Below, in pieces: positions 1-7,351 of a stretch of 11,867 nucleotides of DNA. Position numbers and translations under genes: made by a program. The notes below the pieces were generated by a model that did no database searches, had not been told where the DNA came from, and saw only the letters and a list, made by a program, of their open reading frames with translations. Each line of letters begins with the position of its first letter. Position 1 is the first letter of the stretch. Source of the stretch: an uncultured Spirochaetales bacterium (lineage in GTDB: Bacteria; Spirochaetota; Spirochaetia; Sphaerochaetales; Sphaerochaetaceae); the NCBI GenBank assembly GCA_937902565.1, contig CALFMX010000306.1, positions 1 through 11,867 of the forward strand. The letters are read 5' to 3'.

Positions 1-78
1 TCTGCCGAACGATTATGCGCCATTCTGCCGAACGATTATGCGCCATTCTGCCGAACGATTATGCGCCATTCTGCCGAA
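1..78. repeat. 23-bp tandem repeat, 3.4 copies
   Basis: Three exact copies of a 23-bp unit start at 1, 24 and 47 (each begins TCTGCCGAACGATT), followed by a 9-base partial copy at 70-78. The array runs off the left edge, so its true length is unknown. It ends 4 bases before the -35 box of the promoter for the next gene. The unit contains GATTATGCG and CTGCCGAA, which recall the multiple terminal repeats of IS21-family insertion sequences. That link comes from memory and is only a hypothesis. It could also be a protein-binding array acting as an operator. Confidence 0.9.
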
Positions 79-82
79 TTGA

Positions 83-111
83 TTGACAGCGCTATGGTAG
101 TTCGTTACAAT
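83..111 (+). promoter_or_regulatory. Sigma-70 promoter for the DUF4143 ATPase
   Basis: A perfect -35 box TTGACA (83-88) and a -10 box TACAAT (106-111) are separated by exactly 17 bases. Transcription should start near 117-119, about 12 bases before the ATG at 130. The promoter lies just downstream of the tandem repeat, so a protein bound to the repeat could influence it. Confidence 0.75.
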
Positions 112-129
112 ACAAGCAAGAAGACACAT

Positions 130-1398
130 ATGAAAGAATATCGACCGCGAATTGCTGATACGCTATTGTCTCAGAAGTTAGAAGCCAAAGGCGCCATTTT
201 GATCCAAGGACCCAAATGGTGTGGCAAAACCACTACAGCCTTACAAATCGCACGGAGTGTGTTGTATTTACAAGACCCTCAAGAAGGAAAGCAAGCTCGG
301 CTGGCAGCTGAGTTACACATCTCCTCACTCCTGCAAGGCGACGTACCTCGCCTCCTTGATGAGTGGCAATTAGTACCGGAGCTATGGGACGCAGTTCGTC
401 ATGAAGTGGATATGAGGGATGCGTTTGGACAGTTCATCCTCACTGGCTCAACAACCCCTTTGGCTAATATGGCATACTCCCACTCTGGCACAGGAAGAAT
501 CGCACGTATCACCATGCGACCAATGACATTGCAAGAGAGCGGCGAGTCCAGTGGCCAAATCTCCCTGTCTGGTTTATTTAAAGCTGAAGGTCCCATTCAA
601 GGTGTCAGTGCACTCTCTGTTGCAGATATTGCATTTCTGATGTGTCGTGGAGGATGGCCCAAGGCTGTTGATCTTCCACATCATATCGCTCTTCAGCAGT
701 CCGTCGATTATGTGGACTCCATCGTTGAATCTCACCTGGTATCCTATGACGGAGTTCAGAGAAATCCAGAGCGTGTGAGGAATCTGCTGAGAAGTTTTGC
801 CCGTTACACCGCAACCGATGCGAAGATTACACGCATCCATCAGGATATCTTAAGCAATGATAACGAAAGACTGAGCTATGATACCACACACTCCTACATC
901 TCTGCACTTAAACAACTCTTTGTCATTGAAGATCTTCCTGCCTGGAGCCCAAAGCTCCGATCAAGAACTGTAGTGAGAAGTAGCGATGTCCATCATTTTT
1001 GTGATCCCAGCCTCGCAACGGCTGCTATCGGAGCCACGCCCGATGACCTGCTGAACGATTTGGAGACAATGGGCCTATTCTTTGAATCACTCTGCATCCG
1101 TGACCTTCGGGTGTATGCTCAGGCGTTGGATGGAAACCTCGCCCACTACCGTGACAAGAACAACCTTGAGTGCGATGCCATCATCCATCGCCGTGATGGC
1201 AGCTACGCCTTGGTGGAAATAAAGCTTGGCGGCTCACTCATTGACGAAGGGGCGGCACACCTGTTGGCATTGGAGCAAAACATCGATACGACTCGAATGA
1301 AGAAGCCTGCCTTTTGCATGGTGCTGACGGCAGGGCGGTACGCATATACCCGTAAGGATGGGGTGCATGTCGTACCGATTGCCTGCCTTGGGGTGTAG
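130..1398 (+). CDS. AAA_14 / DUF4143 P-loop ATPase
   Basis: This 422-residue protein belongs to the common AAA_14 + DUF4143 family of uncharacterised prokaryotic ATPases. Walker A is GPKWCGKT (residues 27-34), Walker B is RLLDEWQ (about 74-80), and a sensor-like ILTGS follows (103-107). The C-terminal half ends in a PD-(D/E)XK-like arrangement: E319, D349 and E363-I-K365. The family has been discussed as having a nuclease-like fold, but activity is not established. Length and the C-terminus (VVPIACLGV) are normal, so it seems intact. The frame is open from 61, but that start lies inside the tandem repeat and upstream of the promoter. The ATG at 130 begins MKEYRPRI, the usual family N-terminus. 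No strong Shine-Dalgarno is visible; AAGAAG at 119-124 is the closest. Base composition is less GC-rich than the operon to the right, which suggests separate acquisition. Confidence 0.9.
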   Translation: MKEYRPRIADTLLSQKLEAKGAILIQGPKWCGKTTTALQIARSVLYLQDPQEGKQARLAAELHISSLLQGDVPRLLDEWQLVPELWDAVRHEVDMRDAFGQFILTGSTTPLANMAYSHSGTGRIARITMRPMTLQESGESSGQISLSGLFKAEGPIQGVSALSVADIAFLMCRGGWPKAVDLPHHIALQQSVDYVDSIVESHLVSYDGVQRNPERVRNLLRSFARYTATDAKITRIHQDILSNDNERLSYDTTHSYISALKQLFVIEDLPAWSPKLRSRTVVRSSDVHHFCDPSLATAAIGATPDDLLNDLETMGLFFESLCIRDLRVYAQALDGNLAHYRDKNNLECDAIIHRRDGSYALVEIKLGGSLIDEGAAHLLALEQNIDTTRMKKPAFCMVLTAGRYAYTRKDGVHVVPIACLGV

Positions 1399-1422
1399 GA
1401 GCCCGGGCCATGGACCGAGTCC

Positions 1423-2628
1423 CTACCCCTCCTCGCTGAAGAGCTCCTCGTAGCTCGGGACCTCCCAATAGGAGCCCTCATCAAGGGCAGCGACGGTGCT
1501 CTCTGTCTCACTTCCATAGAGGTAGAGCTGGTCAAGGTACTCGATGATACTGCGGATCTTGCTGCGCAGCAGATAACCGCTCTTGTCGACCTTCTGCAGG
1601 AGCAGGGATTGGTCGACGGCAGGGTCCCAGTTGTACGCCTTGGCGTGGAAGGCGATGATCTTGGAGAGGATCGCCTCGATCTCTTCACGGGTCAGGGGGG
1701 CGAGCTGTTCAGCCTCGATAATGGCGTCGAGCACCGCCTTGGCCTGCTCATCATCGGGGAAGACCTCCTCAAGGTTCTGGTACTCCCCCTTCGCCTCGAT
1801 GACATCCTCGCTGTAGGAGGCGGAGAAGGCAAAGAGGGTGAAGACACCCTCAAGGCTCTTGGGCGGGAAGAGGAAGCGGGCCATGTTCTGGTACGCCTTC
1901 AGGCGTGCCTTCTTGCCGAGGCGGCCGATGAGCTCAGACTCATCGAAGAGGATGACCCACCCACTGTAGCCGAGGCGCCTGAAGAGGTGGGAGAGGAAGG
2001 TATAGTAGTCGAAGCTATGCCGTGTCTTGGCGAAGTTCTGGTTGAAGACGACCTTCTCCTCGTAGATGCGGCGGTAGATCTGCTTGATGAGGACGTTGGA
2101 GATGAAGTCCCCCTCCAGGTCGGTCTGGAACTGGAACCGCTCCTCAAGATCCTCGGTCTTGACGAAGCACTTGAGCAGGTAGTAGAGCTTGTCGGTCTCG
2201 AGCTTGCGTGCAGTGTAGAGCAGCAGTTCGGTAGTCAGCGGGGCATGCTCGGTGAGCTTGTTATCAAGTTCAGTGATGAACCCCGGCTGCGCCTTGCCCG
2301 GCAGGTAGGTCTCGGCCACAAGCTTGGGGTAGACGAAGTGGAGCTTGTCAAAGGGGGTCTCCTTGGAGAGGGAGACGGTCGACACCACCATATTGCGTGC
2401 ATGGGCGAGGGTGTAGACGGTGTTGACCAGGTGGGTCTTCCCCTCCCCGTACTTGCCGGTGATGATCATGCCGTCACTCTTCCCCTCGCTGGCCACCTGG
2501 TCGAGGCGATGGACGATCTGGTCGAGCAGCTCCCCCCTCGCCTCGCTGAAGTGGCGCCCGATGGCCCGGCTGGGAATCCCCGACCGCAACGCCTCGATCA
2601 TATGCCGCTCTTCGTGGTTATAGCTCAT
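1423..2628 (-). CDS. BrxD-like (DUF2791) P-loop ATPase, second copy
   Basis: This is a P-loop ATPase resembling the BrxC/BrxD (DUF2791) family used in BREX and related defence systems. Numbered from an upstream ATG at 2634, Walker A is GKYGEGKT (60-67), Walker B is WVILFDESE (226-234) with D231 and E232, a sensor-1-like strand is LFAFSAS (267-273), and an arginine-rich segment near 357-361 (RSKIR) could be sensor 2. The conserved stretch SLSKETPFDKL after Walker A also matches my memory of BrxD-like proteins. I prefer the ATG at 2628: GGAGGAGG sits 6 bases before it but directly abuts the ATG at 2634. The start overlaps the end of the upstream ATPase gene by 11 bases, implying translational coupling. 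It is the last gene of the three-gene operon. It differs clearly from its neighbour ATPase, so the pair may form a hetero-oligomer; that is inference. Confidence 0.85.
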   Translation of the reverse strand: MSYNHEERHMIEALRSGIPSRAIGRHFSEARGELLDQIVHRLDQVASEGKSDGMIITGKYGEGKTHLVNTVYTLAHARNMVVSTVSLSKETPFDKLHFVYPKLVAETYLPGKAQPGFITELDNKLTEHAPLTTELLLYTARKLETDKLYYLLKCFVKTEDLEERFQFQTDLEGDFISNVLIKQIYRRIYEEKVVFNQNFAKTRHSFDYYTFLSHLFRRLGYSGWVILFDESELIGRLGKKARLKAYQNMARFLFPPKSLEGVFTLFAFSASYSEDVIEAKGEYQNLEEVFPDDEQAKAVLDAIIEAEQLAPLTREEIEAILSKIIAFHAKAYNWDPAVDQSLLLQKVDKSGYLLRSKIRSIIEYLDQLYLYGSETESTVAALDEGSYWEVPSYEELFSEEG

Positions 2629-3859
2629 CACCATCCTCCTCCATGAAGCCCAGGGTCATCCGGTTGACCAATCTGGGCAGCGACACCGACCCGGTCCTCG
2701 CCTGGGCGATGAGCCTGGCAGCGGTCTCCTCATCGAAGACCTGTGCCTGCACGTTGATCTGTCCCACCACCTGGGCCAGTTTCTCACTCATCTCGATGAG
2801 CATGGCCGGGGTGTAGACCTGGAAGGCGAGGCGGTCCAGATCGATGATATCGCTGAACGTGTTGATCCGGTCACTGACGACCTCGTTCTGGATCCGCATC
2901 CACAACGCCTGGTAGGACTTCAACCCCCTGTTCTCGTTGTCAAGGAGGGAGCGGTTGAATGCAAAGACCACCATGGCATTGGAGAAGGTGTCGATGTCAT
3001 CGATAAGCTGGCGAATCGATTCGTAGGTATCCTCACGCCGCATCTTTGTGTAGTGGCGCTCATTCATCCCCGAGGTATCTGCCAGCACCTCAAGGTCGTC
3101 GACGGTCACCAGCAGTCCGCTGTGGCCGCCCTGCACCACGAGCTCACAGAGGGAGCGCAGCAGGTTGCGCGCATTGTACTTGGTGACCTTGCTCGGGGCG
3201 AGGCCCAGCGGCCTGAGCTGGGTCATGCGGATCTGTTTGTCCCCATGGAGCCACGCAAGGAGCAACTCCTCGTTGGCCTCCTCCAGGGTCGGATGGCCGA
3301 GGATCGAGCCGCAGAGCAGGCTGCAGGCAAGGGAGAAGTTGTTGTCCATGCGACGGTTGTTGAGGAAGCGCTTTCTGAGCTGGTTGCGGATCTCCCACCT
3401 CGTCAGCCCGTCGGCATGACCATTCTGGGCAAGGTAGTCGAGGAAGGTGGACCCTTCATCTATCTGGTCAGGGTCATAGCCCATATCGATGATGATGACC
3501 CGTGCGCAGTCGGCAAGGAGGGCCATGACATCCGCCTTCCCGAAGATCTCGAGGTAGAAGTCTCGAAAGTCGTGGAGCCACACATCGCGCGCAGAGAGGT
3601 TGACCGTCACGTACCCTTCGCTGCGGGCGTCGGCGCGCAAGAGCTTGAGCGTATGGCTCTTGCCGCTGCCCGCCCTGCCGGTGACGAACTTGATGGCAGA
3701 CCCTCCGTTCTTGATAAACTGGGAGAGGTACTGTTCACGCCAGAAATCGGTGAGAAACCCGATGCCCACCGAGAGTTGGCTGAGCAGCTCCTCGCTATCG
3801 GGGACCTCCCCCTTGCTCAGTTGGGCGATCGTGGCCTGCAGGCTGTAGGACTCTGCCAT
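2618..3859 (-). CDS. DUF2791-like P-loop ATPase, first copy
   Basis: This 413-residue ATPase is probably of the same BrxC/BrxD-like superfamily. Walker A is GRAGSGKS (61-68), Walker B is LLVTVDDLE (249-257) with D254/D255, and a sensor-1-like VVFAFNR ends at N302-R303. Walker B has Asp-Asp rather than the usual Asp-Glu, so hydrolysis could be slower or need the partner; this is a guess. A long insert separates the two Walker motifs. The start is well supported: AGGAGG lies 5 bases upstream of the ATG. The gene follows the coiled-coil gene after 12 bases and overlaps the next ATPase gene by 11 bases, so all three are almost certainly one transcript. The C-terminus is acidic (EEDGDEL). The long DNA-free N-terminal 50 residues show no recognised motif. 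Family membership is less certain than for the second copy. Confidence 0.8.
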   Translation of the reverse strand: MAESYSLQATIAQLSKGEVPDSEELLSQLSVGIGFLTDFWREQYLSQFIKNGGSAIKFVTGRAGSGKSHTLKLLRADARSEGYVTVNLSARDVWLHDFRDFYLEIFGKADVMALLADCARVIIIDMGYDPDQIDEGSTFLDYLAQNGHADGLTRWEIRNQLRKRFLNNRRMDNNFSLACSLLCGSILGHPTLEEANEELLLAWLHGDKQIRMTQLRPLGLAPSKVTKYNARNLLRSLCELVVQGGHSGLLVTVDDLEVLADTSGMNERHYTKMRREDTYESIRQLIDDIDTFSNAMVVFAFNRSLLDNENRGLKSYQALWMRIQNEVVSDRINTFSDIIDLDRLAFQVYTPAMLIEMSEKLAQVVGQINVQAQVFDEETAARLIAQARTGSVSLPRLVNRMTLGFMEEDGDEL

Positions 3860-3871
3860 CTCTGCCTCCTT

Positions 3872-4636
3872 TTAGAAGAACCTGATCGTTGCCAGGTAGT
3901 GCTCCCGGCCCTCCCGATCGAGAATCCTCAATGCCTTGTTGTTGTTGCGGCTCGGGCCGAACTGGTAGCGCCGCCCTCCCTTGAGCTCGACCTCCTCGCT
4001 GTCGAAGAGGCGGGCGATATCGAAGGCATAGGACTGTTGGTCGTACTCCTTGCGCGATCGTGCCATCGGCACGAGGTACTTGTAGAGGGTTGCCAGATAG
4101 ACGTCCCCACCCGCCTTCTTGGGATTGGCAAGCTCCGCCTGGTCATAGGCGGCGGCAAGCTCGTTGGCAAAGGAGGCTGCATTGAAGGAGGCTTTGTAGA
4201 GCTTCTCCTGGCTCCCCTTGATCAGGGCGACCAGGCTCTTGGGCCTGAGCAGGGCGTACTTCTTGCGGTCGAGGTAGACCGCCTCCTCCTCAATGGAGAT
4301 CCTCACCCGGTAGGGGAACATCTCATAGATCGGGAACTCCCCGATGACGTCGATGCCCGCCTCTGCACACTGCTCCAAAAGCTGTGAGGCAAAAAGCCCG
4401 CTCTCGATGTAGGTGCGGCTGTCGAAGCCCAACAGTGTCCCCTTGAGGCTGTCGATGCTCTCACCCGTCGTTGTCGTGATGGCCTCAAGCTGGCCCAGGT
4501 CTCCACGGGCCTTGGCGAGCTCTCCGCTCTCCATTCCCTTGGCGATGGACTTTTGTAGCTTTGCGAGGGTCTTGATCTGGTCCTTCAGACCCTTCTCGAT
4601 GTATTGGTACTCTCTGTACAGGCTCTCGTAATCCAT
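3872..4636 (-). CDS. Coiled-coil protein of unknown family, operon-first
   Basis: I do not recognise this 254-residue protein. Residues 1-70 are rich in Lys, Glu, Leu and Gln with heptad-like spacing, typical of a coiled coil. The remainder looks like a compact mixed alpha/beta domain, including an FPYRVRI strand (106-112), YLDRKKYALLRPKSLVALIK (121-140) and a Lys/Arg-rich C-terminal part. There is no signal peptide or membrane segment, so it should be cytoplasmic. AGGAG lies 5 bases upstream of the ATG. It leads the operon with the two DUF2791-like ATPases, so it is probably an adaptor, a DNA-binding subunit or a regulator of them. Its start is only 2 bases from the first codon of the truncated helicase on the other strand. 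The bases upstream of its Shine-Dalgarno are therefore helicase coding sequence, and its native promoter is probably missing here. Confidence 0.8.
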   Translation of the reverse strand: MDYESLYREYQYIEKGLKDQIKTLAKLQKSIAKGMESGELAKARGDLGQLEAITTTTGESIDSLKGTLLGFDSRTYIESGLFASQLLEQCAEAGIDVIGEFPIYEMFPYRVRISIEEEAVYLDRKKYALLRPKSLVALIKGSQEKLYKASFNAASFANELAAAYDQAELANPKKAGGDVYLATLYKYLVPMARSRKEYDQQSYAFDIARLFDSEEVELKGGRRYQFGPSRNNNKALRILDREGREHYLATIRFF

Positions 4637-4638
4637 AG

Positions 4639-5977
4639 GTGCTCCTCACCCTCGAACACGAGCTGGGCTATGGCCGCGACGAGATCGGGCTTGTCGGCGG
4701 GGGGCTGCGCCAACACCATAACAAGCCGGTCATGATCTACGTGGTGAACTCAGCGCGCTACCGCGTCTCCCCCATTGTCGCCCGGCAGCTGACCGGCGGA
4801 CAGCCGGTCATGCTCATCGCCGATGAGTGCTACCACTACGGCAGCAGCGAGAACCGCAAGATCTTCTCCTTCCTCGATGCCGTGGATGGGGAGGCGAGGG
4901 CCAACTACTACGCCCTCGGCCTCTCGGCCACCCCCAAGACCTTCCACTTCGATCGTGTCATCGCCCCTGCCCTCGGGCCCCTCTTCTACGCCTACGATGT
5001 AGGGGAGGTGATCGCTGATGGGGTGGTCAATGACGTGGTGATCTTCAACATCGGACTGACGATGGACAGTGAACAAGCGGCGGCGTATGAAGGGCTGTCA
5101 CGAAAAATCTCAACGGCATTCAAATCCCTCTACCGCCTCTGTCCTGCCATGGCCACTGTGCCTCAACACCGCTTCTTTGGAGAGCTCAACACGCTCACCA
5201 AAGACCCCAAGGAGAAGATACGCACGGTTGCAACAATCCTACTCACCGCCCTCTACAAACGTCGGTCGATCGTCTATGAAGCGCCACAACGCCTCCAATG
5301 CGCCTTTGACCTCATCACCCTGCTCAGCGAAGAGAGCACCATCATCGTTTTTTTCAGAGCGCATCGAGCAGAGCGAGGCACTCTATGAGGCGCTCAGTGC
5401 CCATATGGGAGGCAGCGTCGCCATGTACCACAGTGAGATGGGCAGCGTGGCCCGTACCCTCGCCCTCAGGCGGTATCGCTCAAAGGAGGTGCGCATCCTC
5501 GTCTCCTGCAAGGCACTTGATGAGGGGCTGGACATCCCGTCAGCCGATGTGGGCATCGTCATCGCTTCGACGAGCGAACAGCGACAGCGCATCCAGCGTT
5601 TGGGGCGGATCCTCAGAAGGGATGAGGGCAAGGGGACGGCAAGCCTCTTCTACTTCTCCCTCCTCGATACCGTGGAGGATACCACCCTCCTCGACCGTGG
5701 CAGGGAAGAGATCGAGGAGATGCATCTCACCTATGACGAGGGCTTCTTCCACCCCGCCTACGATGAGCTTGCCTATACCCTGCTCTACCGTCTCCAGGAG
5801 AAGGGTTTGGAGACGGAGGGTATCCGCGCCTTCATCGACCAGGGGCGGGTGCAGTGCCATTGGCGCATGAAAGCCGATGAGTTGTCGGCTCTGCAACAGC
5901 GTGCCGAGACCACCTCACTCGCCTCCTACTACAGTGTGATGAGGACCTTGGCGATGATCAGAGAGCGCGGAGCATGA
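4639..5977 (+). pseudogene. Superfamily 2 helicase, 5'-truncated and frameshifted
   Basis: This is the C-terminal part of a DEAD/DEAH-like SF2 helicase. Visible motifs are motif II DECY (about 4822-4833), motif III SATP, motif V DEGLDIP, and motif VI QRIQRLGRILR near 5584-5616. Motif I (Walker A) and everything before it are absent. The frame opens at GTG 4639 directly after a TAG, and the plus strand upstream is antisense to the coiled-coil gene. A second lesion lies in a run of seven T at 5348-5354. The first frame reads ...TIIVFFRAH and the second picks up ...FSERIEQSEALYEAL. Removing one T restores IIVFSERI, the expected start of the second RecA domain. Corrected, the remnant is about 445 residues. 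As read it cannot be an active helicase. Its base composition matches the three-gene operon, suggesting they belonged together. The 3' end overlaps the convergent diguanylate cyclase gene by 20 bases. Confidence 0.85.
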
Positions 5978-7016
5978 CCACCCGGTTACGTCCGGAACGC
6001 TTGGCCTCGAAGACCGCCTCGTCGGCTTGTTTGATGACCTTCTGGTAGGAGGGATTGGCCTCATCCCCACAGTATGCGACCCCGATGCTGATGGTGAAGG
6101 CAGGTGTCCCCACCTCAGCGCTCTCCACCGAGCCTCGCAGCGCCTCACTGTGAGAGGCAAGCTCCAACTCGGTGAGCGCGTAGGCCAGGCCCACGAACTC
6201 CTCGCCGCCGTAGCGGTAGAAGGTGATGGAGGCGCGGCGCTCCACCTCCTTGAGAATCGAAGCAAGGTGTTGCATCGCCTCGTCAGCCACGATGTGGCCG
6301 TAGTGGTCGTTGTACTCCTTGAAGTGGTCGATGTCGATCATCATGATGCCGGAGAGCGGCTCCCGTGCCTTCCCTGCCAGGGTCTCGAAGAGCTTGTGGC
6401 GGTTGTAGAGTCCGGTCAGCGCATCGGTCTCCCCCTTGATGACCAGGAGGCGCTGATCCTCGTAGCTACGGACCCTGAGCTTGGTGGTGATGGTACCGAA
6501 GAAGCCGCCCATGATGGCAAAGGCCAGGGTGTTTATGGCGTCATCGAGGACGAAGGGGCGCTTGTAGATGTAGGCCAATGCCGTGTGGATTACAAACCAG
6601 GTGGCGATGAAGAGGTTCATCCGAAGCGGATTGTCGATGAAGGCGAGCGGCACGATGCAGAAGACCCCGATGAGGATCGTCGCCCGCATATGGGGGGAGT
6701 TGAACACACTGAGATAGACGGCCAGAGCAAAGAAGACCGAGAAGCCAACATAGAGGCCGATAAGGGTGAACCGCTCAAACGAGGGGACCCTGCTGACCAC
6801 GGTGAGGAGGAGGATGCACACCATCAACACGATGTACACAGGCAGCAGCGATCGTTTTGAGGTGCTGTACGGCGCTGATGCGATGGGGATGAGCATCATC
6901 AAGGCACCCATCAGCGAGAGGACGAAGAGGTTGTGGCGGTTGTACGCATCGATGGCTGCCTTGTTCCGTGCAGCCAAGGTGCGATAGGAGGTCCGGCCTT
7001 TACCTACCCTCTTCAT
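5958..7016 (-). CDS. Membrane-bound diguanylate cyclase (GGDEF)
   Basis: The protein makes cyclic di-GMP from two GTP. It has 352 residues. The N-terminal half has about six hydrophobic segments (roughly 30-48, 57-74, 84-102, 112-127, 133-151, 159-177), forming a membrane sensor of no recognised type. The catalytic GGDEF domain follows: DALTGLYNR (198-206), metal-binding IDIDHFKEYND (227-237), active site GGEEF (270-274) and SIGVA (310-314). The active-site residues are intact, so it should be active. The inhibitory I-site, normally RxxD five residues before GGEEF, reads R-A-S-I, so product inhibition is probably lost. I chose the ATG at 7016 because GAAGGAG (7024-7030 on this strand) lies 7 bases upstream; the frame extends to 7049 without a better start. 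The gene is convergent with the helicase remnant and appears to be a single-gene unit. Confidence 0.92.
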   Translation of the reverse strand: MKRVGKGRTSYRTLAARNKAAIDAYNRHNLFVLSLMGALMMLIPIASAPYSTSKRSLLPVYIVLMVCILLLTVVSRVPSFERFTLIGLYVGFSVFFALAVYLSVFNSPHMRATILIGVFCIVPLAFIDNPLRMNLFIATWFVIHTALAYIYKRPFVLDDAINTLAFAIMGGFFGTITTKLRVRSYEDQRLLVIKGETDALTGLYNRHKLFETLAGKAREPLSGIMMIDIDHFKEYNDHYGHIVADEAMQHLASILKEVERRASITFYRYGGEEFVGLAYALTELELASHSEALRGSVESAEVGTPAFTISIGVAYCGDEANPSYQKVIKQADEAVFEAKRSGRNRVVMLRAL

Positions 7017-7039
7017 GTGTCCACTCCTTCGTGGGACCA

Positions 7040-7068
7040 ATGGTACCACGACACGGAGCTGACAACAA
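7040..7068 (-). promoter_or_regulatory. Possible promoter of the diguanylate cyclase gene
   Basis: On the minus strand TTGTTG (7063-7068) and TACCAT (7040-7045) are 17 bases apart, about 25-50 bases before the start codon at 7016. The boxes match only moderately. An inverted repeat lies immediately upstream. Confidence 0.35.
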
Positions 7069-7084
7069 TGACGAAATCTCGTCA
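7069..7084. repeat. Inverted repeat, possible operator
   Basis: TGACGA and TCGTCA form perfect 6-base arms around a 4-base centre (AATC). It abuts the putative -35 box of the diguanylate cyclase gene, where an activator could bind. It is short enough that chance is possible. Confidence 0.35.
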
Positions 7085-7144
7085 GAGCAGAGGATGGGAG
7101 CTAGAGCATGATGGAAACGCCCCCCCTCCTCACGGCCTCCACCT

Positions 7145-7312
7145 TCAATAGTGGCCACCCGGCCCCTTCCCCTCCATAACGAGGAGTTTGTCATCCACCA
7201 TCGCAGACAAGAGGCGCTTGGCGCTGGTTGCAGAGATGTTCAACAGGGCCTGGACATCACGCGGAGGGGTATCAACCTGCGCCCTCCGATTACGTTCAAA
7301 GCGTACGCGCAT
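7145..7312 (-). CDS. Small winged-helix protein (55 aa) or Fic/HTH gene remnant
   Basis: A 55-residue frame reads MRVRFERNR...VQALLNISATSAKRLLSAM...LLVMEGKGPGGHY. The core (VxxLLxIS-x-xSAKRLLxxMVxxxLL, then a glycine-rich wing ending GGHY) has the layout of the winged-helix domain that ends many Fic-family proteins and some AlbA/ATP-dependent helicase-like proteins. AAGGA lies about 6 bases upstream of the ATG at 7312, so independent expression is possible. The frame is open to 7336 and then meets a stop. The gene diverges from the AAA15-type ATPase, with the promoter region between them. It could be a regulator of that ATPase or a decayed C-terminal scrap of a larger gene. The remaining bases at 7017-7144 hold only the signals listed separately. 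Confidence 0.5.
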   Translation of the reverse strand: MRVRFERNRRAQVDTPPRDVQALLNISATSAKRLLSAMVDDKLLVMEGKGPGGHY

Positions 7313-7320
7313 GAATTTCC

Positions 7321-7349
7321 TTGTGGAATATACATTCTATGATTATAAT
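7321..7349 (+). promoter_or_regulatory. Sigma-70 promoter of the AAA15 ATPase, palindromic -10
   Basis: TTGTGG (7321-7326) and a perfect TATAAT (7344-7349) are 17 bases apart. The -10 box lies in the perfect palindrome GATTATAATC (7341-7350), so the opposite strand also carries TATAAT (7342-7347), although no good -35 partner is seen there. Transcription would begin near 7355-7357, which is at or after the first ATG at 7352. Confidence 0.6.
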
Positions 7350-7351
7350 CA

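Noticed and set aside
1..78. CRISPR array
   Set aside because: The 23-bp units are directly contiguous with no spacers.
61..129. N-terminal extension of the DUF4143 ATPase from the ATG at 61
   Set aside because: The extension is encoded by the tandem repeat and the promoter, upstream of the predicted transcription start, and is not part of the family N-terminus.
1399..1422. Terminator between the convergent DUF4143 and ATPase genes
   Set aside because: Only a 4-base-arm hairpin (GGAC/GTCC) and a GCCCGGGC palindrome are present, with no T-run.
1609..2646. A 345-codon open frame on the plus strand
   Set aside because: It is antisense to the second ATPase gene and has the same low-complexity Glu/Leu/Val composition with no motif.
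3053..4387. A 444-codon open frame on the plus strand
   Set aside because: It is antisense to the first ATPase and the coiled-coil gene, both of which have motifs, Shine-Dalgarno sites and operon spacing. Its translation is low-complexity (Leu, Glu, Val, Asp rich) with no recognisable domain, as expected of a shadow frame in GC-rich coding DNA.
1423..5977. A complete BREX system
   Set aside because: No PglX methylase, PglZ phosphatase, BrxA/B/L or full-length BrxC is present; only the ATPase family is shared.
6027..6860. A 277-codon open frame on the plus strand
   Set aside because: It is antisense to the diguanylate cyclase, whose catalytic motifs are complete; the plus-strand translation is His/Asp/Glu-rich without a domain.
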